Under the pieces are notes generated by a model. That model saw only the letters and a list, made by a program, of their open reading frames with translations, had not been told where the DNA came from and searched no databases. A DNA stretch of 64,000 bases from Streptomyces pyxinicus (lineage in GTDB: Bacteria > Actinomycetota > Actinomycetes > Streptomycetales > Streptomycetaceae): assembly GCF_024753135.1 (NCBI RefSeq), contig NZ_JANUGP010000018.1:98087-162086 (forward strand), in the 5' to 3' direction. Of this stretch, positions 51,062 to 58,631 are shown piece after piece; within the stretch, counting starts at the first letter, position 1; the number at the start of each line of letters is the position of its first letter. The position numbers were made by a program, and so were the translations under genes.

Positions 51062-51121
51062 AAAAAACCCGGTCACGCAATGCATTCTTTGCACAGAACG
51101 CACGTGCAGTGATGCCGGGTT
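51062..51121 (-). terminator. T-run terminator of the NYN-domain gene
   Basis: Read on the minus strand, AACCCGG (from 51121) and CCGGGTT (to 51066) close a structured loop of about 42 nt whose ends pair further (TCAC/GTGA), and the distal arm is followed by a run of T residues (51062-51067). U-tract terminators are unusual in this genome type. It lies 72 nt after the gene's stop. Confidence 0.5.
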
Positions 51122-51182
51122 GACGCTACGTTGCGTGACGATACGGCCAATTCGGGCAATGCGTATGCCCGTTGGACCTTCG

Positions 51183-51210
51183 GGACAGTCGCTTCAGGAC
51201 AGCCGCTTCA
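51183..51210. repeat. 14-bp tandem duplication at the 3' end of the NYN gene
   Basis: GGACAGTCGCTTCA directly followed by GGACAGCCGCTTCA (one mismatch). The stop codon of the NYN gene (51194-51196) lies in the first copy, so the duplication may have moved the C-terminus. Confidence 0.6.
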
Positions 51211-52537
51211 GGAGCACCGCGGAGGCCACCGGCCGGGCACCGGCCCTGGCGACGCCGTCGGCCACCTCGCGGTCGGTGGAGGCGACGATCACCGGACGCC
51301 CGGGCGGCTCGGCGCGCACCAGCTGGCGGATCAGCTCGTCCGCCGTCACGCCCGGCTTGGAGAACAGCACCCGCACCCCGCGCGGCGGCGCCAGCAGCAC
51401 CGGCGCGGCCAGTTCGGCGCCGTCGAAGACGCAGGTCACCTCGGCGCCGGTCTGCGCGGCGAGCGCGGAGAGCTGGCCGAGCAGCCGCAGGCGCTGCTTC
51501 TCCAGCGGCATCTGCGGATAGCCGGTCTTGGTGACGTTGTAGCCGTCGACCACCAGATGGGCCTGCGGCAGCGCGAGCAGCTGGTCCAGGATCGCCGGGT
51601 CGTGCTCGGACAGCGCGCGGGCGGCGATGTCCTTCGGGGTCATCCGGCCCGGTTCGACCGCGTCCACGGTCTCCGCCGGACGCACCGACACCGGGGGCAG
51701 GGCGAGTTCGCGGCGCAGGCCCTGGGTGGCGTCCAGCAGGGTGTCCAGCAGCAGCCGTACCCGCATGTCCTCCACGCTGCGGCCCTCGCGGGCGGCCCGC
51801 CGGGTGGCCTCCAGGGACGCCTCGGCCTCGCCCAGGCGCGCCTTGAGCCGCCGGGACTCACTCTCGGCGGCCGACACCCGCGTCTGCGCCTCGGCGCGGG
51901 CGGCGTCGGCCTCGGCCCGCGCCTTGCGCAGCGCGGCCTCACCGCGCCGGACGTCGCTCAGCGCGGCCCGCAGCTTGCGGTGCAGGGCCTCGCTCTCCCG
52001 CTTGGCCGACTCCAGTTCCGCGCGCAGCCGTTCGGTCTCGGCACGGGTGTGCTCGCGGGCCTGGGCCAGCTCGGCGCGCAGCCGCTCCAGTTCGGCCCGG
52101 CTCTCCTCGTCCGCGCGTTCGGCGTCCGCGCGCTGGGCCTCCTCGCCGGCCGCGGTGACGAGCTTCACCCAGTCCGCCGGACGCAGTACGTAGGCCGCGG
52201 CCGCCACGTCGAGCGGGTCCGCGGCCGGGGGCGGGGAGCCGGAGTCGAGGGCGCCGGCGAGTTCCGGCTGCGCCTCTCTGAACTTCTCGCCGATCCGCTG
52301 CCGGAACACCGGCTCGGTCTCCAGCGCCGCCGCCATCGCGTTGCCGGCGAACTTCGCCCGGCGATTGGGGGCGAACCGGGCGTACTGCCGCAGCTGCGCG
52401 GGCAGTTCGGCCATGGTCAGGCCGCCGAAGGCGTCCGCCACGATCTGCACGACCCGGCGGCGCACGCCGTCGGGCAGCGGACGGTCAAGCACCTCGGCGG
52501 TGCCGTCCCCCGGCCCCCCGCCCGCGGTCTCCACCAT
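51194..52537 (-). CDS. NYN-domain protein with central coiled coil (putative RNA-binding/nuclease)
   Basis: A 447-residue protein. An N-terminal helical domain (about 1-120) leads into a charged coiled coil (about 130-260; AELERLRAELAQAREHTRAE and onwards), then a C-terminal NYN/PIN-like domain with HLVVDGYNVTKTGYP, EVTCVFDGAELAAP and PVIVASTDREVADG, whose aspartates form the expected metal site. The YacP-type NYN domain is related to RNA-processing nucleases. Stop position depends on a small tandem duplication. It is followed on the other side by a 79-residue zinc-ribbon gene, possibly in the same operon (45 nt gap). Confidence 0.88.
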   Translation of the reverse strand: MVETAGGGPGDGTAEVLDRPLPDGVRRRVVQIVADAFGGLTMAELPAQLRQYARFAPNRRAKFAGNAMAAALETEPVFRQRIGEKFREAQPELAGALDSGSPPPAADPLDVAAAAYVLRPADWVKLVTAAGEEAQRADAERADEESRAELERLRAELAQAREHTRAETERLRAELESAKRESEALHRKLRAALSDVRRGEAALRKARAEADAARAEAQTRVSAAESESRRLKARLGEAEASLEATRRAAREGRSVEDMRVRLLLDTLLDATQGLRRELALPPVSVRPAETVDAVEPGRMTPKDIAARALSEHDPAILDQLLALPQAHLVVDGYNVTKTGYPQMPLEKQRLRLLGQLSALAAQTGAEVTCVFDGAELAAPVLLAPPRGVRVLFSKPGVTADELIRQLVRAEPPGRPVIVASTDREVADGVARAGARPVASAVLLKRLS

Positions 52538-52582
52538 CCGTCACACCCCACTACTTCCTCTGTCGCCTCCGGACGGCTCCGC

Positions 52583-52822
52583 TCAGGAACCGGCGCCCGG
52601 CCTGTCCACCAGCTCGACCTGGTCCACCGCGTTGCACCACCGGCAGCGCACCGACTCGATGGTCTCACTGACCACCTCGCGCTCCTCCACGTCCGGCTCA
52701 CCGGCCAGGTCGAGGTGCACGTACTCGACGACCTTGGACGAGCGCGTCACGTCGAACCGGGTCAGATTGCCGCACAGGGTGCAGCGCCACCGGGTCGTGG
52801 CGGTCGGCAGGGGAACCGTCAT
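52583..52822 (-). CDS. Small zinc-ribbon protein
   Basis: A 79-residue conserved hypothetical with two CxxC pairs, WRCTLCGNLTRFDV and VRCRWCNAVDQVEL, about 45 residues apart, expected to bind one zinc. The middle is acidic (LAGEPDVEEREVVSE). The ATG is at 52822. It lies immediately upstream of the NYN protein gene on the same strand, so a nucleic-acid-related partner role is conceivable, but I know of no function. Confidence 0.82.
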   Translation of the reverse strand: MTVPLPTATTRWRCTLCGNLTRFDVTRSSKVVEYVHLDLAGEPDVEEREVVSETIESVRCRWCNAVDQVELVDRPGAGS

Positions 52823-52975
52823 CGTGGTGATCCGCTTCCTTCTGGTCTCGGTCAGCGCCGCCGGCCGGCGCGTGTGGCTCGTAACCCTACGGCCTGCCGG
52901 GTGCCCGCCGCCCGTCCGTCCACGGCGGCGAGGCGGTCTGTCAGCTTGCGTCCTGTTACGTCATGCTCTGTAGTC

Positions 52976-53767
52976 ATGATCGGTACCTGGAGCACGGCGG
53001 CCGGCAGAGCCCTCAGAGCGGTGCGGGGAACCTCGGCGCCGGTGACGTACGGCCTCATCGCGCTGTGCGGCCTGATCTTCGTCCTGGGCCCCGCCTCCGG
53101 CCTGACCCCGGCCTACGGCACCGGTAACGCGCCGGCGCTCGCGCAGCGCGCGTACTTCCGCCGCTGGGGCGTGGTCCCGGACGAGCTGTTCGACGGCGCG
53201 GCCCGGGAGGCGCTCACCCCGGCCACCGCCCTGTTCGTGCACGGCAGCTGGGTGCATCTGCTCGGCAACATGCTCTTCCTCTTCGTCTTCGGGGCGATGA
53301 CCGAGGAGCGGATGGGCCGGGTGCGGTTCACCCTTTTCTACGGCGGCTGCGGTTACCTGGCCCTGGTCGGCTACGCGGCCGCGAACGCCACCTCCCAGCA
53401 GTCGCTGGTGGGCGCCTCCGGGGCGATCTCCGCGGTCCTCGGTGCGTTCCTCTACCTGTTCCCGCGCGCCCGGGTCACCAGTCTCCTGCCGTTCCTGTTC
53501 TTTCTGCCGCTGCGCTTCCCGGCCTGGGTGGTGCTGCCCTTCTGGGCGGCCCTCCAATGGCTGGCCGCCGGGCAGGCCTCCGACGGGCCCGGCGTGGCCT
53601 ACCTCGCCCACCTGGTGGGCTTCGGGCTCGGCTTCGGCTACGCCTGGCTGCGCTACGGCCGGCCGGGGCGGTCGCGGGGCGGCCTCGGGGAGACGGTGGC
53701 GGGAGACGAGCGCACTAGAGTGAGGTCCGCACCCGCCCCGGCACCCGAGGGAGAGAACCAGCCGTGA
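52976..53767 (+). CDS. Rhomboid-family intramembrane serine protease
   Basis: A 263-residue protein with six hydrophobic segments. The catalytic serine motif is LVGASGAISAVLGAFLYLFP (GxSG) and the histidine is in VAYLAHLVGFGLGFGYAW; the HGSWVHLLGNMLFLFVFG block is the family HxxxN loop-helix region. It should cleave transmembrane segments of unknown substrates. The ATG at 52976 has no clear ribosome-binding site; TTGCGT and TGTAGT lie close upstream with 17-nt spacing. Its TGA overlaps the start of the Lrp-domain gene (GTGA). Confidence 0.92.
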   Translation: MIGTWSTAAGRALRAVRGTSAPVTYGLIALCGLIFVLGPASGLTPAYGTGNAPALAQRAYFRRWGVVPDELFDGAAREALTPATALFVHGSWVHLLGNMLFLFVFGAMTEERMGRVRFTLFYGGCGYLALVGYAAANATSQQSLVGASGAISAVLGAFLYLFPRARVTSLLPFLFFLPLRFPAWVVLPFWAALQWLAAGQASDGPGVAYLAHLVGFGLGFGYAWLRYGRPGRSRGGLGETVAGDERTRVRSAPAPAPEGENQP

Positions 53768-54045
53768 TCACCGCGATCGTCCTCATCAAGACCAGCGTGG
53801 ACCGGATCCCCGAGATCGCGGAGCGGATCGCCGCGCTGGAGAGCGTCAGCGAGGTCTTCTCGGTCACCGGCACCTACGACCTGATCGCCATGGTGCGGGT
53901 CAGCCGGCACGAGGACCTGGCCGACGTGATCCCGGGCCGCATCAGCAAGATCCCCGGCGTGGAGGGCACGGACACGCACGTCGCGTTCCGCACCTACTCC
54001 CAGCACGACCTGGAGGCCGCGTTCGCGATCGGCCTCGACAACTAG
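53764..54045 (+). CDS. Stand-alone Lrp/AsnC ligand-binding (RAM) domain protein
   Basis: A 93-residue protein consisting only of the alpha/beta sandwich of Lrp-type regulators: MITAIVLIKTSVDRIPEIAE, VSEVFSVTGTYDLIAMVRV (effector-binding Gly-Thr-Tyr-Asp), and TDTHVAFRTYSQHDLEAAF. There is no DNA-binding domain, so it probably binds an amino acid and acts through a partner or as an oligomeric ring. Its GTG overlaps the rhomboid stop, implying co-translation. Convergent with the aminotransferase gene. Confidence 0.92.
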   Translation: MITAIVLIKTSVDRIPEIAERIAALESVSEVFSVTGTYDLIAMVRVSRHEDLADVIPGRISKIPGVEGTDTHVAFRTYSQHDLEAAFAIGLDN

Positions 54046-54081
54046 CCGTTCCGCGAAGCGGCCCCCAGGGGTCGGCTCCGG

Positions 54082-55443
54082 TCAGACCGCCGGGACGCAG
54101 CGGCCCTCCTCCGTGCGGTACCGCCACTTGGCGCCCTCGGCGACCAGTTCGCGCACCGCGGCGACGAAGCGGTCCACGTGCTCGTCGGGGGTGCCCGCGC
54201 CGAAGCTGACCCGGATGGCGTTGAGGGACTTCTCGCCCGGCGCCGCCTCGGGGGCACCGCACTCGCCCTGGGTCTCGGGGTCGCTGCCGAGCAGGGTGCG
54301 CACCAGCGGGTGGGCGCAGAACAGGCCGTCGCGGACGCCGATGCCGTACTCGGCGGAGAGGGCGGCGGCGAAGTGCGAGCTGTTCCAACCCTCGACCACG
54401 AACGAGAGCACGCCGACGCGCGGGGCGTCGTCCCCGAACAGGGAGAGGACCCGCACCTCGGGCACCTCGGCGAGCCCCTCGCGGACCTTGGTGATCAGGT
54501 GCCGCTCCCGGGCCACCAGGCCCTCCCAGCCGGCCTCGGTGAGGGCCTTGCAGGCCGACGCGATGGAGTAGGCGCCGATGACGTTCGGGGAGCCCGCCTC
54601 GTGCCGGGCGGCGCTCTCGTGCCACTCCACGTCCACTCCCCCGTCGGTGCGCCGGGTCACCCGGCGGCTGGCGCCACCGCCCGCGAGGTACGGCTCGGCG
54701 GCCACCAGCCAGTCGGCGCGGCCGGCCAGCACGCCCGAGCCGAAGGGGGCGTACAGCTTGTGCCCGGAGAAGGCGATCCAGTCGACGTCCAGCTCCGTGA
54801 CGGACACCGGGTGGTGCGGGGCGAGCTGGGCCGCGTCGAGGACGATCCGGGCGCCGTGGGCGTGCGCGGCGGCGGCCAGCTCGCGCACCGGCCACAGCTC
54901 GCCGGTGACGTTGGAGGCGCCGGTGACGCAGACCAGGGCCGGCCCGTACGGGTCGCGGTCGGCGAGGGCGCGCTCCAGGGTCTCGACGGCCTGGCGGGGG
55001 GTGCGCGGGGCGTCGAGGTAGGTGACCTCCGCGTCCTGCCAGGGCAGCAGCGAGGCGTGGTGCTCGGTCTCGAAGACGAAGACCTGGCAGCCGGCCGGCA
55101 GGGCGCGGGCCAGCAGGTTCAGGGAGTCGGTGGTGGAGCGGGTGAAGACGACCTGGTCGTCCTCCCGGCAGCCGAGGAACCCGGCGACCGTCCGGCGGGC
55201 GTTCTCGAACAGGTCGGTGGAGAGCTGGGAGAGGTAGCCGGCACCGCGGTGGACGCTGCCGTAGTACGGGGCGTAGGCGGCGACGTCGTCCCAGACGCGC
55301 TGGAGGGCGGGGGCGCTGGCCGCGTAGTCCAGCGCGGCGTAGGCGACCTCGCCGCCGGTCACGAGCGGCACGGTGACATCTCCGCCCAGAACGGGCAGCG
55401 GGGCACAAACGGTCTGGGCGGCGGCAGCGGTGGAGACGGACAT
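54082..55443 (-). CDS. Class V PLP-dependent aminotransferase/cysteine-desulfurase-like enzyme under SAM-IV control
   Basis: A 453-residue fold-type I PLP enzyme. The N-terminal ALDYAASAPALQRVWDDV and FTRSTTDSLNLLARAL are typical of NifS/CsdA-like proteins, ETEHHASLLPW has the PLP-stacking His, VLDAAQLAPHHPV the PLP Asp-Gln, and AFSGHKLYAPFGSGVL the Schiff-base lysine. The C-terminal active-site loop (VRDGLFCAHPLVRTLLG) contains a cysteine. The 335-nt leader carries a SAM-IV riboswitch, so the enzyme probably belongs to methionine/cysteine or SAM-related sulfur metabolism; the reaction is not identifiable by eye. ATG 55443 behind GGGAG. Confidence 0.9.
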   Translation of the reverse strand: MSVSTAAAAQTVCAPLPVLGGDVTVPLVTGGEVAYAALDYAASAPALQRVWDDVAAYAPYYGSVHRGAGYLSQLSTDLFENARRTVAGFLGCREDDQVVFTRSTTDSLNLLARALPAGCQVFVFETEHHASLLPWQDAEVTYLDAPRTPRQAVETLERALADRDPYGPALVCVTGASNVTGELWPVRELAAAAHAHGARIVLDAAQLAPHHPVSVTELDVDWIAFSGHKLYAPFGSGVLAGRADWLVAAEPYLAGGGASRRVTRRTDGGVDVEWHESAARHEAGSPNVIGAYSIASACKALTEAGWEGLVARERHLITKVREGLAEVPEVRVLSLFGDDAPRVGVLSFVVEGWNSSHFAAALSAEYGIGVRDGLFCAHPLVRTLLGSDPETQGECGAPEAAPGEKSLNAIRVSFGAGTPDEHVDRFVAAVRELVAEGAKWRYRTEEGRCVPAV

Positions 55444-55527
55444 GGGTGGACTCCCGTGAGGACGTACGCGCGAAGAGGCGTACGGAGATGAGGTGAAAGG
55501 GGTGTGCGGAGGCGGGGCTCTGCGGCC

Positions 55528-55548
55528 CTATCGCATTCGCTTGCTCAC
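55528..55548 (-). CDS. Six-residue upstream frame MSKRMR in the SAM-IV leader
   Basis: GTG AGC AAG CGA ATG CGA TAG, between the riboswitch platform and the aminotransferase gene, with a GGGAG sequence 6 nt upstream. It is too short to judge as coding from composition. It could help couple translation to the leader fold, or be chance. Confidence 0.3.
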   Translation of the reverse strand: MSKRMR

Positions 55549-55569
55549 GGGAGGCTCCCTCGACGACCA

Positions 55570-55609
55570 GGACCCCTGGGGTTCGAGGGGTCCGCGCTTG
55601 CCGCGGACC
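55570..55609 (-). promoter_or_regulatory. Mutually exclusive hairpins: likely expression platform of the SAM-IV riboswitch
   Basis: Minus-strand GGTCCGCG/CGCGGACC (55589-55609) and GGACCCCT/AGGGGTCC (55570-55593) share GGACC, so only one can form. The second has the form of a terminator-like hairpin (8-bp stem, 8-nt loop). This suits a transcriptional switch. Confidence 0.6.
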
Positions 55610-55708
55610 TCGCTGCCCACGGCCTGGTCTTCACCCGGGGCACCCCGCCACGGACGGAGGGTTGCCGGACAGTCGGCCGGGGCCTCATGACTGTCACTCA
55701 TGACCTGG
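55598..55708 (-). ncRNA. SAM-IV riboswitch
   Basis: The minus strand shows the SAM-IV core in order: GGTCATGAGTGACAGTC, GAGGCCCCGGCCGACTGTCC, GGCAACCCTCC, then GGCGGGGTGCCCCGGGTGAA and GACC. The last GACC closes P1 with the first GGTC. These match the conserved core of the actinobacterial SAM-IV class, which shares the SAM-I binding core but has a different peripheral architecture. Confidence 0.92.
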
Positions 55709-55778
55709 AAGGGAACGTACGCGAAATGATCGTCGCCCCGCAACCCCTGTCCGGATCGCGGGACGACGACCGCCGGTG

Positions 55779-56843
55779 TCAGGCCCTGCTGGCCGCCACC
55801 CAGCGCTCCAGGGCCCGCTTGGCCGCGCCCGAGTCGACCGACTCCCGGGCCTTGGCCATGCCGGCGCGCAGCTGGTCGGCGAGGGAGGCGTCCGTCGGCC
55901 GCAGCGCGACCAGCGCGGCGGCCGAGTTCAGCAGCACGGCGTCCCGTACGGGCCCCCGCTCGCCGTCCAGCAGCCGGCGGGCGACCTCGGCGTTGTAGGC
56001 CGCGTCGGCGCCGCGCAGGGCGTCCACCGGGACCAGGTCGATGCCGACGTCCCGCGGGTCGAAGGTCTCCTCGGTGACCTTGCCGTCGCGGACCGCCCAC
56101 ACCCGGGAGGTGGCGGTGACGGTCAGCTCGTCCAGTCCGTCGTCGCCGCGGAAGACCAGGGCGGAGTTGCCGCGCTCGGCGAGCACGCCGGCCACGATCG
56201 GCGCCATCCGCGGGTCGGCGACCCCGACCGCCTGGGCGCCGACCCTGGCCGGGTTGGTGAGCGGGCCGAGCACGTTGAAGGTGGTACGGATGCCGAGCTG
56301 GCCGCGGGCCGCGGCGACGTGCCGCAGGGACGGGTGGAAGCGCACCGCGAAACACATGGTGATGCCGGCCTCCTCGGCGACCTCGGCGACCCGGCGCGGG
56401 GTCAGGTCGAGGTTGATGCCGAGCTTCTCCAGGACGTCGGAGGAGCCGGAGGCGGAGGACGCGGCGCGGTTGCCGTGCTTGACGACCTTCGCCCCGGTGC
56501 CGGCGACGACGATCGCGGACATCGTGGAGATGTTCACCGTCTTGGCGCCGTCGCCGCCGGTGCCGACGATGTCCACCGCCGGGCCGGGCACCTCGATCAC
56601 GTTGGCGTGCTCGTACATCGTGCGGACGAGTCCGGAGATCTCCTGGACGGTCTCGCCCTTGGCGCGCAGCGCGACCATGAAGCCGGCGATCTGGGCGTCG
56701 GTGGCCTCGCCGCGCATGATGCGGTCCATCGCCCACGCGGTCTCGTCGGCGGACAGGTCCCGGCCGGCCAGCAGGCCGTTCAGCAGGGCGGGCCAGGAAC
56801 GGCCCGCCGCGGTGTCGCCTCCAGCGGGGGTCACAGCGCTCAT
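55779..56843 (-). CDS. trpD: Anthranilate phosphoribosyltransferase
   Basis: Transfers phosphoribosyl from PRPP to anthranilate, the second step of tryptophan synthesis. The 354-residue product has the glycine-rich PRPP motif VDIVGTGGDGAKTVNIST, KHGNRAASSASGSSDVLEKLG, FAVRFHPSLRHVAAARGQLG and TFNVLGPLTNPAR. ATG 56843 with AGGAG 6 nt upstream. It lies alone here, as in mycobacteria, next to the qcr genes, and there is no trp leader peptide upstream. Confidence 0.97.
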   Translation of the reverse strand: MSAVTPAGGDTAAGRSWPALLNGLLAGRDLSADETAWAMDRIMRGEATDAQIAGFMVALRAKGETVQEISGLVRTMYEHANVIEVPGPAVDIVGTGGDGAKTVNISTMSAIVVAGTGAKVVKHGNRAASSASGSSDVLEKLGINLDLTPRRVAEVAEEAGITMCFAVRFHPSLRHVAAARGQLGIRTTFNVLGPLTNPARVGAQAVGVADPRMAPIVAGVLAERGNSALVFRGDDGLDELTVTATSRVWAVRDGKVTEETFDPRDVGIDLVPVDALRGADAAYNAEVARRLLDGERGPVRDAVLLNSAAALVALRPTDASLADQLRAGMAKARESVDSGAAKRALERWVAASRA

Positions 56844-56935
56844 CAGCCGCTCCTGGTGATCTGGGAGTCCAACAGAAATCCTGCGGAGAGTCCTCCGGAA
56901 AGTCCTGCACCACCCTATCCAGCCCCGGGCGGCGC

Positions 56936-56970
56936 GAAGGGCCCCGTCCGGGGTGCGGACGGGGCCCTTC
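56936..56970 (-). terminator. Terminator at the end of the ctaE-qcrCAB operon
   Basis: A perfect 15-bp stem (56936-56950 with 56956-56970, arm GAAGGGCCCCGTCCG) and 5-nt loop, 24 nt past the qcrB stop. Confidence 0.8.
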
Positions 56971-56993
56971 TGCGTGGTGTGGCGACGCGGGGA

Positions 56994-58631
56994 TCAGTGG
57001 TGGCCGTGGCCGCTCGTGATCTCCTTGTACTCGTCTACGGTCGGCTTCTGGATCTGGTTGTCCTCGCCGTAGTAGGCGTTGGAGAGCTTGACGCGCAGCT
57101 TCTCCGAGCCCTTCACCTTGCGCTCGACACCGTTCTCGTCGACCGTCGGGCCGATCTCGGCCGGCGCGTACTGCTGGTGCGCGGTGAGCGTGTGCAGCTG
57201 CTCCTGGCTGAGCGGCTCGTGCACCTCGATGAACTCACCGTGCGGCAGCCGCTTGATGATGCCGGTCTCGCGGCCGTGCAGCACCTTCTCGTGGTCCCGG
57301 CGCTGCAGGCCGAGGCAGATCCGCTTGGTGGCGATGAACGCGACGACCGGTCCGACGAAGAAGCTGATCCGGACGAACCAGGTGACGGCGTTGATCGACA
57401 GGTGGAAGTGCGTGGCCCACAGGTCGTTGCCACCGCCGACCAGGCCCACCATGTAGACCGTGATCCAGGCGACACCGAAGCCGGTACGGGTCGGGGCGTT
57501 GCGCGGGCGGTCCAGGATGTGGTGCTCGCTCTTGTCGCCGGTGACCCAGGACTCGATGAACGGGTAGACCGCGATCGCGCCCAGCACGACACCGAAGAGC
57601 ACCAGCGGGATGAACACGCCCAGGACCAGCGTGTGGCCCCAGAAGTTGATCTCCCAGCCCGGCATGTAGCGGACCAGACCCTCGGCGAAGCCCATGTACC
57701 AGTCGGGCTGGGCGCCGGTGGACACCTGGTCCGGACGGTAGGGGCCCATGGCCCAGATCGGGTTGATCTGGGCGATCGCGGCGATGACCGCGATGGCGCC
57801 GAAGACCAGGAAGAAGAAGCCTCCGGCCTTGGCCATGTAGACCGGCAGCAGCGGCATGCCGACGACGTTCTTCTCGGTCTTGCCGGGGCCCGCGAACTGC
57901 GTGTGCTTGTGGTAGAAGACCAGGATCAGGTGGCCGACCACCAGACCGAGCATGATGCCCGGCAGCAGCAGGATGTGGATCGAGTAGAACCGCGCCACGA
58001 AGTCGTGGCCCGGGAACTCGCCGCCGAAGAGGAAGTACGAGATGTACGTGCCGACGATCGGCATGGACAGGATCGCGCCCTCGGTGAAGCGGACACCGGT
58101 GCCGGAGAGCAGGTCGTCCGGGAGCGAGTAACCGGTGAAACCGGTGAACATGCCGAGGACGAAGAGCAGGAAGCCGAACAGCCAGTTGATCTCACGCGGC
58201 TTGCGGAACGCGCCGGTGAAGAACACGCGCATCATGTGCACGAACATGCCGGCGAGGAAGATCAGCGCCGACCAGTGGTGGATCTGCCGGACCAGCAGAC
58301 CGCCGCGCACGTCGAAGGAGATGTGCAGGGTCGAGTTGAACGCCTCGGACATCAGCTGTCCCTGGAGCGGGACGTAGCTGCCGTGGTACTCCACCTCGTT
58401 CATCGACGGGTGGAAGAACAGCGTCAGATAGACACCCGTCAGGATGATGATGATGAAGCTGTAGAGGCAGACCTCACCCAACATGAACGACCAGTGGTCG
58501 GGGAAGATCTTGCGCATGTTGGCCTTGGCCAGGGAGTAGATCCCGAGCCGGCCGTCGGCCCAGTCGGCGACGCGCTCGCCGGCCGGTGCCTTCCCGCGCG
58601 CGCGGGACTCTTGGTTGTCTGCAGTACTCAT
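56994..58631 (-). CDS. qcrB: Cytochrome bc1 (bcc) complex cytochrome b subunit
   Basis: Menaquinol-oxidising di-heme cytochrome b of the actinobacterial bcc complex; 545 residues with about nine membrane helices. Visible: FHPSMNEVEYHGSYVPLQGQ, SFDVRGGLLVRQIHHWSALIF and HMMRVFFTGAFR (heme-b histidines), GYSLPDDLLSGTG, and the quinol-site region PIWAMGPYRPDQ. It has the long cytoplasmic C-terminal extension usual for actinobacterial QcrB. The ATG overlaps the qcrA stop by 4 nt. This is the target of Q203-type inhibitors in mycobacteria. Confidence 0.97.
   Translation of the reverse strand: MSTADNQESRARGKAPAGERVADWADGRLGIYSLAKANMRKIFPDHWSFMLGEVCLYSFIIIILTGVYLTLFFHPSMNEVEYHGSYVPLQGQLMSEAFNSTLHISFDVRGGLLVRQIHHWSALIFLAGMFVHMMRVFFTGAFRKPREINWLFGFLLFVLGMFTGFTGYSLPDDLLSGTGVRFTEGAILSMPIVGTYISYFLFGGEFPGHDFVARFYSIHILLLPGIMLGLVVGHLILVFYHKHTQFAGPGKTEKNVVGMPLLPVYMAKAGGFFFLVFGAIAVIAAIAQINPIWAMGPYRPDQVSTGAQPDWYMGFAEGLVRYMPGWEINFWGHTLVLGVFIPLVLFGVVLGAIAVYPFIESWVTGDKSEHHILDRPRNAPTRTGFGVAWITVYMVGLVGGGNDLWATHFHLSINAVTWFVRISFFVGPVVAFIATKRICLGLQRRDHEKVLHGRETGIIKRLPHGEFIEVHEPLSQEQLHTLTAHQQYAPAEIGPTVDENGVERKVKGSEKLRVKLSNAYYGEDNQIQKPTVDEYKEITSGHGHH

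Larger units (their letters stand above)
55444..55778. other. Regulatory leader of the class V aminotransferase gene
   Basis: From right to left on the minus strand: a short promoter zone after trpD, the SAM-IV aptamer (about 55708-55598), two mutually exclusive hairpins (55589-55609 and 55570-55593), a seven-codon frame including stop (55528-55548), a CGTACGC/GCGTACG hairpin (55463-55484) and the GGGAG ribosome-binding site of the aminotransferase gene. Confidence 0.8.
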
